From Bacteroidales bacterium (GTDB lineage Bacteria > Bacteroidota > Bacteroidia > Bacteroidales > UBA7960), in the NCBI GenBank assembly GCA_007132395.1, contig SLOR01000249.1:1-13960 (forward strand): a DNA stretch of 13,960 nt, given 5' to 3'. The notes under the pieces are model-generated. The model was not told where the DNA came from and searched no databases. It was given only the letters and a program-made list of their open reading frames with translations. Positions 1 to 6,315 of the stretch are shown piece by piece. Positions within the stretch are counted from its first letter, which is position 1. Each line of letters starts with the position of its first letter. A program made the position numbers and the translations under genes.

Positions 1-272
1 GAAGTGGCATACAATTTACCGGGCAACTCAATGAGTCGCCATTTTACCCCGTCAAATTCCAGCACACCGCTAAGGTTGGCCACATAAATAAACCCCCTGT
101 AGTCTTCAACAACTGACCAGTTTTGGCCCTCTGCCCTGTATTCCGAGTGATGATAATTCATCATCAGGGGAATGCCCTTTATTACCTCTGCCTTAACCGG
201 AAGAGTGATAGTAAGCAAAAGTCCTGCTAATGCCGGGAGGATTCTCCTGAATATGCTTCCCTTTTGTGTCAA
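1..272 (-). CDS. Secreted beta-propeller (Reg_prop-like) sensor protein, N-terminal fragment
   Basis: Only the first 90 codons are present; the gene runs off the left edge. A signal peptide is visible (hydrophobic run ILPALAGLLLTITLP, likely cleaved after VKA). The mature part contains QNWSVVEDYRGFIYVANLSG followed by VLEFDG and W, which is the blade pattern of the two-component-regulator propeller repeats that form periplasmic sensor domains in Bacteroidota. What follows (histidine kinase, SpoIIE-type phosphatase or LuxR-type output) is outside the window. There is no ATG: the frame is open only back to a TAA at 284-286, and the best start is the TTG at 270-272, 24 nt downstream of a perfect TAnnTTTG motif. 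The gene is divergent from the response regulator at 700, so the two could belong to one signalling pathway, but that is inference. Confidence 0.6.
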   Translation of the reverse strand, partial: MTQKGSIFRRILPALAGLLLTITLPVKAEVIKGIPLMMNYHHSEYRAEGQNWSVVEDYRGFIYVANLSGVLEFDGVKWRLIELPGKLYAT

Positions 273-699
273 TTGTTTAATTGGTTAGTGGTGGACAAAA
301 TTAACGAAACCTCAAAGGGTATCCTATACGTGATATCTATTGTTTTGACTTGACAAAATACCTGGTTTAAGCATAATGAAAAACGCATTTAGGTGATGAT
401 TTAATTGTTCTGTCGACGATAAACAGGCAAGTAAATGCGTGAATTAAATGTTTTCCTTTGCGCAAATTAAGGCTTTTTAATTGTTTTGTTTATGGGTGTT
501 TCACGTAAGTTTACGGTAAAAAACCATTGTTTTCATGCTTTTCAGAGATTAATGGATACTTTTAAACGAAATTCAACTATATTTAACCTTTGCTTGTTAC
601 ATATACAGCAAACAGGCTACTCCTGCCTGAAAGTCTTTGATTACCACACAAGAATACCGGTAACATTCCCGGCAGCATCTTACATCAAATCCGGCAATA
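273..699. other. Divergent intergenic region with interleaved inverted repeats
   Basis: This 427-bp AT-rich region separates two divergent genes. I see no convincing gene in it. It holds a 9-bp inverted repeat (ACGCATTTA at 383-391, TAAATGCGT at 432-440) interleaved with an 8-bp one (ATTTAATT at 399-406, AATTAAAT at 442-449), and a 10-bp palindrome TTTGCGCAAA at 457-466. A near-consensus -7 element for the rightward gene is AACCTTTG at 585-592 (7 of 8 positions), which would give a leader of about 100 nt. All of these are weak signals on their own. Confidence 0.4.
296..303 (-). promoter_or_regulatory. Candidate -7 promoter element for the propeller sensor
   Basis: On the minus strand the sequence is TAATTTTG, a perfect match to the Bacteroidota TAnnTTTG -7 consensus. 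It sits about 24 nt before the TTG start, giving a short leader. No clear -33 TTG at the usual distance is seen. Confidence 0.45.
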
Positions 700-2025
700 A
701 TGAATGAAAAACCCCTAACCGAAAAAATTAATGACCTCAAAGTACTTTATGTTGAGGACGAGGCCAGTATCAGGGATGCTGTTACCGAATTGCTATCGCG
801 CAGGGTAGACAATCTTTTTGTTGCCAAAAACGGGATGGAAGGCCTGGAGGTATTTGAAAAAGAGCACCCGGAAATTGTAATAACAGACATCAGGATGCCC
901 CAGATGGATGGCTTGCAAATGAGCCGTCGAATAAAGGAAATTAACCCCGGTGTGAAAGTGATTGTTACCAGTGCATATTCCGACTCTACCTATTTTATTG
1001 ATGCCATTGAAATAGGTATTAATGAATATGTGCTAAAACCCGTGTCGCGCAATAAGCTGTTTGAAGCACTTTATAAATGTGCCGATAATATATACATTCA
1101 GCGTAATGCAACAAAGCAATTCGAAACCATTTCGCGATTGCATCAGGCCATTGAGCACAGCCAGAGCATGGTAATCATTACCGATAGAAATCAAAAAATT
1201 GAATATCTCAACCCCCGGTTTACAGAAATAACCGGCTACAAGTTTAATGAGGTGGTGGCCGATGCACCTCTTGTAGATTTCGATACATTGTGCATGATGG
1301 ACACCAACCCCGACTTTCAGCAACTCATTGATAATAATTCCAACTGGAGGGGAGAATACACCATACGTCATAAAAATGGGGATCTGGTATGGCTCTACGG
1401 AAGCCTTAGTCCTGTTACCGATATAAAAGGCCACGTAAGCTCTTATGTGCTGGTGGGAGAAGATATATCAGAAATCAAGCAGATGGCTGCTACCCTTGCC
1501 GATAAAGAGGATAAGTTGCGTAATCTTATTGAAAAACTAGGAGAGGGAATCGGGATTATCGATCTTACCTTTGACTTCGTGTTTTGCAACGCGGCAATGA
1601 ATGAAATTTTTGAAGAAGAGAAACTTGTTGACAGGAATCTTTCTGCCTTTGTGGCTTCGCCTAAGGAGATGAATGAAATTATCTCCATTGCAAGGAAGTT
1701 GAAGATAGGAGAAAAACAGCAGCTTGATGTGGGCATCGTTACTGCCGGAGAGAGTGTACGTTACGTGAGTATTACCTTTACACCTCAGCTGAATGACACA
1801 GGTGCCGTAACCGGAATATTTTGCATTTTCAAGGATATTTCGCGGATCAGGGAACTTATTGAAGAGTTGGAAGCAGCCCGTGATGCAGCGGAAAAAGCCT
1901 ATGAAACCATCGAGGAGAAAAACATGCAGCTCAATGATACCAATGCCAAACTGCAGGAGTCGGAGAAAAAACTTTCAGAGCTCAATGCCATTCTCATGGA
2001 GTACATCAAAGCCACGGGAAAATAA
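700..2025 (+). CDS. REC-PAS-PAS response regulator without kinase or DNA-binding output
   Basis: A cytoplasmic 441-residue signalling protein. Residues about 13-125 are a receiver domain with a complete phosphorylation site: acidic pair E19/D20, phospho-acceptor D63 (in VITDIRMPQMDG), S91 and K113 (in LKP). Residues about 140-260 are a PAS domain of the PAS/PAC type (IITDRNQKIEYLNPRFTEIT, then a GEDISEIK exit), and about 272-385 a second, more diverged PAS domain ending in FCIFKDISRIRE. The C-terminus, about 385-437, is a charged coiled coil (EELEAARDAAEKAYETIEEK) like the linker that normally leads into a histidine-kinase dimerisation domain, but the protein stops there. It probably receives phosphate from a separate kinase and acts through dimerisation or protein contacts. 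It is convergent with the next gene, only 7 nt apart. Confidence 0.85.
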   Translation: MNEKPLTEKINDLKVLYVEDEASIRDAVTELLSRRVDNLFVAKNGMEGLEVFEKEHPEIVITDIRMPQMDGLQMSRRIKEINPGVKVIVTSAYSDSTYFIDAIEIGINEYVLKPVSRNKLFEALYKCADNIYIQRNATKQFETISRLHQAIEHSQSMVIITDRNQKIEYLNPRFTEITGYKFNEVVADAPLVDFDTLCMMDTNPDFQQLIDNNSNWRGEYTIRHKNGDLVWLYGSLSPVTDIKGHVSSYVLVGEDISEIKQMAATLADKEDKLRNLIEKLGEGIGIIDLTFDFVFCNAAMNEIFEEEKLVDRNLSAFVASPKEMNEIISIARKLKIGEKQQLDVGIVTAGESVRYVSITFTPQLNDTGAVTGIFCIFKDISRIRELIEELEAARDAAEKAYETIEEKNMQLNDTNAKLQESEKKLSELNAILMEYIKATGK

Positions 2026-2032
2026 AGCTATA

Positions 2033-2710
2033 TTATAGACCGAAGCGGTACAAAACAGAATATTGTACCACCAGGGGTGCTTTTCTTCTTCCGTGCCCGA
2101 AACCACCAATGTAGTAGGGCTCCAGTTCGGTATTGCCCCAGTCGTTGAGCCTTACGCGTGTTCTTAATGTCCAGGAAAGAAAAAGATTTTTGAAAAGTTC
2201 CGTTTTAACCCCTCCAACAAATTCTATCCACTGTTGGTGGTAATTTCCCGGAGCCAGTTCATCGGTGGTATCGCCCCAGTAGGGGTTGGCAATAAAAAAT
2301 TCAGGTGCTTCATGGCTAAGGCCTCCGTAGGCATACCTGAGGCCAAGAATTACCAGGTCGTTTTGCAGGGCATGGGGTCGGCCAAGCAGGTTATAATCGG
2401 CCCCTGCCTTGAAAAAATACCCTTGCGAATTATAAGTAAAATCTTCCTGCTGACTGTTTACTCTTGATATTCCTCCTTCCAGGGTAAAGAACCAATTGCG
2501 TATCAACTCGCTGTCAATGCTCAGTTCGAACTGCTGTACCTCGGGTTCCACCAGGCTGCGTGCAATACTACTTACATCAACTCCCAGGCGCACAAAAGGA
2601 ACCACTGCAGGCTCTCTGACCAGGGTATCAGCATTTTCGGAAGTGAGTGCATGTGCTGAAATGTTAGCGATCGTCAGCAGAAATAAAAGGGAATATCTTG
2701 ATATGTTCAT
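2033..2710 (-). CDS. DUF6048-family outer-membrane-type protein
   Basis: A 225-residue protein with a signal peptide (MNISRYSLLFLLTIANISAHA). The mature chain alternates polar and hydrophobic residues with many aromatics and Gly (FVRLGVDVSS, WFFTLEGGISRV, GYFFKAGADYNLLG, LVILGLRYAYGG, WIEFVGGVKTELF, LFLSWTLRTRVRL) and ends in VVQYSVLYRFGL, with an aromatic near the C-terminus as in small outer-membrane beta barrels. It resembles DUF6048 of Bacteroidota, a family of unknown function found next to DUF6452, as here. It is the second gene of the pair; its ATG lies inside the end of the upstream reading frame, suggesting translational coupling. Family assignment is from memory of sequence and context; function is unknown. 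Confidence 0.75.
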   Translation of the reverse strand: MNISRYSLLFLLTIANISAHALTSENADTLVREPAVVPFVRLGVDVSSIARSLVEPEVQQFELSIDSELIRNWFFTLEGGISRVNSQQEDFTYNSQGYFFKAGADYNLLGRPHALQNDLVILGLRYAYGGLSHEAPEFFIANPYWGDTTDELAPGNYHQQWIEFVGGVKTELFKNLFLSWTLRTRVRLNDWGNTELEPYYIGGFGHGRRKAPLVVQYSVLYRFGL

Positions 2711-3203
2711 CCTGAGTGTTGGTTATAGAAGGAGTTTCGATGCTTAAGCTGTCAATATTATACCGGGTGTGGGTTATTGTGTTGAGTTCGTAAAAGCTCA
2801 CAAAACCGCATTCCATACTTATAAGATTGGGCAGAATTCGGTAATGAAACCAAACGGTGTCGGCTGCGGGCAGTAAACCGGGCTCATGCGAGGGCAGTAC
2901 AAAAACAAAAGCACAGCTGTCAATGGCAGAGTTAAGCGGAAGCTCAATGCGGCTCACATTGAAACGGTTCTGATAAATGATGGAATCATTCCCCACTCCG
3001 AATACGGTAAGGCTGTCGATGGCCAATATCTGTGGGTCCTCTTCTTCGGCTTCCATCTGGTAAAATCCTATACGCACGGGTACCGTAGCTACATCTTCGC
3101 AAACTTCTTCATTCAGACACGAATGCATCAATAATATTAATCCCACAATGAGCATTGCAGGGTGGGGGAGCAGTGAATTAAACGGGGAAGTGTACAGCTT
3201 CAT
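2664..3203 (-). CDS. DUF6452-family lipoprotein
   Basis: About 179 residues with an N-terminal hydrophobic segment (AMLIVGLILLMHSC) ending in a lipobox-like Cys, then NEEVCEDVATVPVRIGFYQM, the typical opening of DUF6452 proteins in Bacteroidota. Function unknown. The residues after the Cys (LNEE) do not match the surface-export signal, so a periplasmic-facing lipoprotein is more likely. The start is uncertain: the frame extends to a TTG at 3248, but the ATG at 3203 lies 50-60 nt below a perfect -7 motif and gives a positive n-region (MKLYTS); an ATG at 3155 is also possible. The 3' end overlaps the DUF6048 gene by 47 nt. Confidence 0.75.
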   Translation of the reverse strand: MKLYTSPFNSLLPHPAMLIVGLILLMHSCLNEEVCEDVATVPVRIGFYQMEAEEEDPQILAIDSLTVFGVGNDSIIYQNRFNVSRIELPLNSAIDSCAFVFVLPSHEPGLLPAADTVWFHYRILPNLISMECGFVSFYELNTITHTRYNIDSLSIETPSITNTQDEHIKIFPFISADDR

Positions 3204-3259
3204 TGAAGGTTGTTTTATAGCTTCGTATTTTTTACGGGTATTTGGCAAATCTAAAAATG

Positions 3260-3267
3260 CAAAAGTA
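3260..3267 (-). promoter_or_regulatory. Candidate -7 promoter element for the DUF6452-DUF6048 operon
   Basis: Minus-strand TACTTTTG, a perfect TAnnTTTG match, about 57 nt upstream of the chosen ATG. The same octamer and next base (TACTTTTGC) precede the cobalamin riboswitch at 4711-4718. No good -33 element was found. Confidence 0.5.
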
Positions 3268-3309
3268 GCAAAGACAGTTAACGGGTTTTATTACCAGGTC
3301 AAAATTAGC

Positions 3310-3348
3310 AAAAAAATGCCTTTGAAAAGTATTCACTTCTCAAAGGCA
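3310..3348 (-). terminator. Intrinsic terminator (minus strand)
   Basis: On the minus strand TGCCTTTGA pairs with TCAAAGGCA (9 bp), is extended inward by one G-U pair and AAGT/ACTT, closes with the loop GAAT, and is followed by seven T. This is a textbook Rho-independent terminator. It would stop leftward transcription from the DUF4465 gene before it reaches the DUF6452 promoter at 3260-3267. On the plus strand no T-run follows. Confidence 0.8.
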
Positions 3349-3371
3349 AATAATATAGGGTAGGTAAAAAT

Positions 3372-3472
3372 GGAAGAGCGCCCTTTGCAACAAAAAACAT
3401 AAATGCTGCTGTGGATTTAATTCCCATACTCTTATTGCCTGATAGTGAGCAGGCGCTCTTCCGTTTTTTTTT
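3372..3472 (+). ncRNA. Candidate 6S-like (6S-Flavo type) small RNA with its own terminator
   Basis: A perfect 11-bp stem (GGAAGAGCGCC at 3372-3382 with GGCGCTCTTCC at 3452-3462) encloses 69 nt and is followed by G and nine T. Inside, the 5' side is single-stranded and A-rich (CCTTTGCAACAAAAAAC). There is an apical hairpin (TGTGG 3410-3414 with CCATA 3424-3428). The 3' side can form its own hairpin (CTC+TTAT at 3429-3435 with ATAG+GAG at 3442-3449, loop TGCCTG) or instead extend the closing stem (CTGCT 3406-3410 with AGCAG 3448-3452). A closing stem, large bubble with an optional 3' hairpin and apical stem is the architecture of 6S RNA, and the length of about 100-110 nt fits the Bacteroidota 6S-Flavo class. 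No TAnnTTTG promoter was found; TAATATAG at 3351-3358 is the nearest -10-like sequence. It could be another terminator-bearing sRNA. The plus strand is chosen from the T-run. Confidence 0.5.
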
Positions 3473-3484
3473 GTTTGAAAAGTG

Positions 3485-3506
3485 TGAGGCTTCAAAAACA
3501 GCCTCA
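3485..3506 (-). terminator. Weak terminator hairpin after the DUF4465 gene
   Basis: TGAGGCT at 3485-3491 pairs with AGCCTCA at 3500-3506 around an 8-nt loop, 14 nt past the DUF4465 stop codon. On the minus strand it is followed by CACTTTTC, a poor T-run, so it may act as an RNA 3'-end stabiliser with the stronger terminator at 3310-3348 behind it. Confidence 0.35.
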
Positions 3507-3520
3507 GTGAAAATGGTGCT

Positions 3521-4270
3521 TTACAACACCTCCACACTCCCGATGCAGAAATAGGCCGGAGTGTTCATGCCCCAATCGCCCATATCGCTTGAAGATAAGC
3601 GAAACCTTATTTCATCTACAGGGCCCAGTACGCTCAAATCAATCCACTCCCAGGTGTCAATGATGTAGTTTTCCGTTGAGCGGTAATCGGCCAGATAGAA
3701 TTCTACCACCTTATCCTCAATAGGTTCTCCATTTTTCACACCAGTAATCTCCAGTTTAAACCAGTCGGGGTCATTGCCGTCCTCTCCTCCGAATTTTTTG
3801 GAAAACATATCCCCATCTCTCATGGCCAGTGCTGTGTAGGTGCTGTTGGTAACAAAAATACCTGCAATAGTATTGCCTTTGAAATCTTCGTCGAAATATA
3901 TCCGGTTGGTGTTGTCGTATTCCGAAACATACATTATAGCATACTTATCCAGTCCGTCAAGGGCTTGGCCTGTGAAAGCACTGTATTGATTTTCCCAGCC
4001 GGGGGTTTGATTATCGGTAATGTTGGAAAGAGAAAACCCGCTCCATGTGCTCCAATCGGGATTGTATGAGTTGGGAAAGTGAAGAGGGCCCGACAGAAAG
4101 CCTCCGCTACCATCACTTCCGTTCCAGAAGGATTCTGCCTCAAGGTTGATTTCAGAAAAATCAGATACCCAGGTGGGAGTATCCTGGCCGTTTTCATCAT
4201 CTTTCTGGCAGGCAGAAAAAACAAACAGGCTTGCAAGAATAATACTGTAAATTTTAAGGGTGTTTCTCAT
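3521..4270 (-). CDS. DUF4465 surface lipoprotein, likely cobalamin-binding (BtuH-like)
   Basis: A lipoprotein of 249 residues from the ATG at 4270 (an in-frame ATG at 4294 would add 8 residues; the later start gives the cleaner n-region MRNTLK). The signal peptide ends in the lipobox FSAC with Cys21. The residues from the Cys, CQKDDE, match the lipoprotein export signal that sends lipoproteins to the cell surface in Bacteroidota. The rest matches the DUF4465 pattern: GSGGFLSGPLHFPNSYN, WSGFSLSN, ENQYSAF, GIFVTNSTYTALAMRDGD, DWFKLEI, VEFYLADYR, IRFRLSSSDMGDWGMNTPAYF. As I recall, BtuH B12-binding surface lipoproteins of Bacteroides belong to this family. The cobalamin riboswitch on the same strand upstream supports a role in corrinoid capture. 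No btuB-like transporter is adjacent. Ligand and partner are inferred. Confidence 0.8.
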   Translation of the reverse strand: MRNTLKIYSIILASLFVFSACQKDDENGQDTPTWVSDFSEINLEAESFWNGSDGSGGFLSGPLHFPNSYNPDWSTWSGFSLSNITDNQTPGWENQYSAFTGQALDGLDKYAIMYVSEYDNTNRIYFDEDFKGNTIAGIFVTNSTYTALAMRDGDMFSKKFGGEDGNDPDWFKLEITGVKNGEPIEDKVVEFYLADYRSTENYIIDTWEWIDLSVLGPVDEIRFRLSSSDMGDWGMNTPAYFCIGSVEVL

Positions 4271-4384
4271 TTTGTGAAGTTTAAAAATTGACATTGTATT
4301 GAGTTGAAATAGCTGCTTCTTCTGGAAATGACATGTAAGCTGCAGTACTCAATAGCGGTAAAAATACGCTGCTTGCAGGCTCCA

Positions 4385-4477
4385 TCAGAACAAATTGCTT
4401 AAATACATTTTTTCTAATGATATGCAGCAGAGTATGCCAACAAACACAAAAGGATAGGGAATAAGTGAAGATACCAT
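4385..4477 (-). CDS. Possible 30-residue leader ORF after the riboswitch
   Basis: An ATG at 4477 opens a 30-codon frame with a hydrophobic stretch (LIPYPFVFVGILCCISL). It begins 12 nt after the riboswitch P13 hairpin, the distance at which such switches usually control a start codon, whereas the DUF4465 ATG is about 220 nt away. No homology is recognised and the frame could be chance; it may also be the remnant of a lost gene. Confidence 0.22.
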   Translation of the reverse strand: MVSSLIPYPFVFVGILCCISLEKMYLSNLF

Positions 4478-4489
4478 CGTGCTTGTTTC

Positions 4490-4704
4490 CAGCTTTTATC
4501 CCGAAAGCTGCAAATCATTACAATATATATGGCAGGTCTTCTGACTTACTCCGTTGTTTTCAGCCTTCCCATCCCGAATAAGGCGAGACAGTGGCAAAGG
4601 GGGGAAAACAACATAAAACGAGCTTACAGCAGCGGGAACTGTTCAGGATTCGCACCTGATTCCCTTTTCATTCTCTGAATAATCATATCCAGAGAAAACC
4701 ATAT
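4490..4704 (-). promoter_or_regulatory. Cobalamin (B12) riboswitch
   Basis: Minus-strand RNA with the hallmarks of the cobalamin aptamer: P1 formed by ATATGG (4704-4699) and CCATAT (4532-4527); a core beginning GGGAATCAGGTGCGAATCC; the B12-box-like CCCGCTGCTGT; and a 3' end reading AGTCAGAAGACCTGCC. A downstream hairpin, CAGCTTT with AAAGCTG (4510-4490), has the loop CGGGATA, whose CGGGA is complementary to TCCCG in the L5 region (4637-4633). This is the L5-L13 kissing interaction expected for this class and marks the hairpin as P13, the expression platform. With cobalamin bound, expression of the downstream lipoprotein should fall. A promoter element lies a few bases upstream of P1. Confidence 0.93.
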
Positions 4705-4710
4705 CGGAAG

Positions 4711-4718
4711 CAAAAGTA
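4711..4718 (-). promoter_or_regulatory. -7 promoter element of the riboswitch transcript
   Basis: Minus-strand TACTTTTG, a perfect TAnnTTTG match placed 6 nt before the first base of P1, so transcription would begin at the riboswitch itself. The upstream AT-rich stretch has no obvious TTG -33 element. Confidence 0.65.
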
Positions 4719-4882
4719 GGAAATTATTTAAAGAAAGTTTACTGATAGTTTTTAACAAAAGTGCGTTTTGAGGGTAAACCGCATATAGTCAACTGGATAA
4801 ATAAAGGTAAAGTTTGGGATATGTTCACAACTAAGGATTGAAGCCATGCTACCCGTATCGTTCTGTTTTCCTGACTTTTGTT

Positions 4883-4969
4883 CTCAGCTTCAGCCTCAAT
4901 CCCGAATCGCACTGCTATCAGGACCTCGCTGCACTCAGCCTTATTCTCAACCTCAACCTCAGCCTCAAT
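4883..4969. repeat. Degenerate hexanucleotide repeat tracts (CTCAAY/CTCAGC)
   Basis: Four head-to-tail units at 4946-4969 (CTCAAC, CTCAAC, CTCAGC, CTCAAT) and three at 4883-4900 (CTCAGC, TTCAGC, CTCAAT), separated by unrelated sequence. The longer tract ends one base from the stop codon of the radical SAM gene, on its 3' side. Read on the minus strand in another frame it gives alternating E-A/E-V, but no gene is supported. The rest of 4740-4970 shows nothing I recognise, and no terminator for the radical SAM gene is evident. Confidence 0.7.
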
Positions 4970-4970
4970 C

Positions 4971-6275
4971 TTATTCCAGATATGCTTTGGCACCCAGGCT
5001 ATGCAGGGCATCAAGGGGGCGGCAGTCGGGCGAGAGAATGCTATTGTTCTGATTGAAGGCAATGGACCCACAGCCACCGCCACAAATCAATTGCAGGTTA
5101 CACGTTTTACACTTTTCAATGTGCATCACATCGCGCTGTTGCCACACTTTAATCTTTGCTTCATTAAGCTGTATTTCGGGGAAGAAGGTGCCCAGTTTTT
5201 CGCCGGGTTTGCCTACGGTGGCCGTACAGGAATAAATGGTTCCGGTATAATCCATTGCCCATTCACTTTTGCATGCCGGGCAGGCATCGAATAGCGGATC
5301 AGGTAGTTTTCCGTTCTCTTCCAAAAAGCGAATTACAGAAAAGGCCGGCTTGTGAAATTCAACGATTTGAGGGTGATTTTCCATCAACATCAGCAACTCT
5401 TTGTAGAGCGATAGCCTGTCAAAGAGCTTGGATTGCCCGTCCTGACAGTAATGAAGTTCGTAATTTCTACCGATTTGGGTTTTGAACAGCGGATTTTGGG
5501 TCCATCCTTTTCGAATGGCAAAATCGGCCAATGCAGGCAGGTCGTTTATATTGTCTCTGTCAACCACCATGCGCAGATTAACCGGGATGTTGCGTGCCAG
5601 GGTGGCATCAATGTTTGCAACAATTTTGTCGAAAGTGGGGCTGTTGTCTTTAAGTCTGCGGCGCTGGTTGTGCATATCGCCAGTGCCATCCAGGGTAACC
5701 TGTATTTCGCGGGTAAAACCTGCATCCAGCAAATTAAGGTACGACTCAATGAAATAGCCGTTGGTTACAATGGCTATTTCCAGCTGATTTTCTTTGGCTT
5801 TTTCAATAAAGTAAGCAATACGCTCTCTGTAGGGTGCAGAATCGAGCAAGGGCTCACCTCCGAAAAGGGTAATGTACTTTTTGCGTTGGGGAAATTGCCG
5901 GGCAATAAACTCAAAAAAGGCATCCGTTATCTCTTTAGAGAGCAGTTTTCCTTGGGCATCATATCCGCTCTGGTAGCAGTAGGAGCAGGTAAAGTTGCAA
6001 CTGTATGTGGGTACAAAAAACAATTGCATTTCTTCTTGCTCTCTTTCTTCAAGGAAGGAGATATACTTTAGCTGGTATTCGGATTTTTCGCGGATTGGGT
6101 CGGCCACATAGCCTTTTTGCAGAAATTCCTCAGGGTAAGTAGCTAGCTTGCCTTCCAGCAGTGCCTTTTCTTCCCCGGAGATGAAATCAGCATTTCCGGA
6201 CAAAACATTTACAATGATGTACTTTTTGCCCTCCTCAACGGGCGAAATAATATTGTGGAGTGAGGGCTGTAACAT
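4971..6275 (-). CDS. Radical SAM/SPASM enzyme, putative peptide maturase
   Basis: A 434-residue enzyme. The radical SAM cluster motif is C93-N-F-T-C97-S-Y-C100, followed by the SAM-binding GGEP motif (TLFGGEPLL) and TNGYFI and QVTLDG strands of the partial TIM barrel. The C-terminal SPASM domain carries auxiliary cluster cysteines C332, C335, C350, C389, C392, C398, C402 and C418 (the last part as ICGGGCGS), enough for two extra 4Fe-4S clusters. The N-terminus (KKYIIVNVLSGNADFISGEE) resembles the YxxxNxLSG-type opening of maturases that modify ribosomal peptides. Such enzymes install thioether, C-C or epimer modifications. It is the last gene of the leftward group: 40 nt after the small peptide gene at 6316-6420 and downstream of the methyltransferase. 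That the peptide is its substrate is inference; a role on another peptide or protein cannot be excluded. Confidence 0.88.
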   Translation of the reverse strand: MLQPSLHNIISPVEEGKKYIIVNVLSGNADFISGEEKALLEGKLATYPEEFLQKGYVADPIREKSEYQLKYISFLEEREQEEMQLFFVPTYSCNFTCSYCYQSGYDAQGKLLSKEITDAFFEFIARQFPQRKKYITLFGGEPLLDSAPYRERIAYFIEKAKENQLEIAIVTNGYFIESYLNLLDAGFTREIQVTLDGTGDMHNQRRRLKDNSPTFDKIVANIDATLARNIPVNLRMVVDRDNINDLPALADFAIRKGWTQNPLFKTQIGRNYELHYCQDGQSKLFDRLSLYKELLMLMENHPQIVEFHKPAFSVIRFLEENGKLPDPLFDACPACKSEWAMDYTGTIYSCTATVGKPGEKLGTFFPEIQLNEAKIKVWQQRDVMHIEKCKTCNLQLICGGGCGSIAFNQNNSILSPDCRPLDALHSLGAKAYLE

Positions 6276-6315
6276 AGTGCAATGAGGGTTTAATCCGGAA
6301 GTGCTTACTGTTAAT

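Noticed and set aside
486..707. 73-codon plus-strand ORF upstream of the response regulator
   Set aside because: No recognisable domain, overlaps the start of the well-supported gene at 700, and lies in the region expected to hold its promoter and leader.
3204..3248. Upstream TTG start extending the DUF6452 lipoprotein by 15 residues
   Set aside because: It would begin only about 12 nt from the -7 element, and gives an overlong polar n-region before the lipoprotein signal.
3340..3537. 65-codon minus-strand ORF
   Set aside because: It lies across the structured RNA and the hairpins after the DUF4465 gene; no family resemblance.
4739..5083. 114-codon minus-strand ORF with alternating E-A/E-V segment
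   Set aside because: It overlaps the radical SAM C-terminus in another frame and owes its composition to the hexanucleotide repeat.
5433..6071. 212-codon plus-strand ORF
   Set aside because: Antisense shadow of the radical SAM gene, whose catalytic and SPASM cysteines all lie on the opposite strand.
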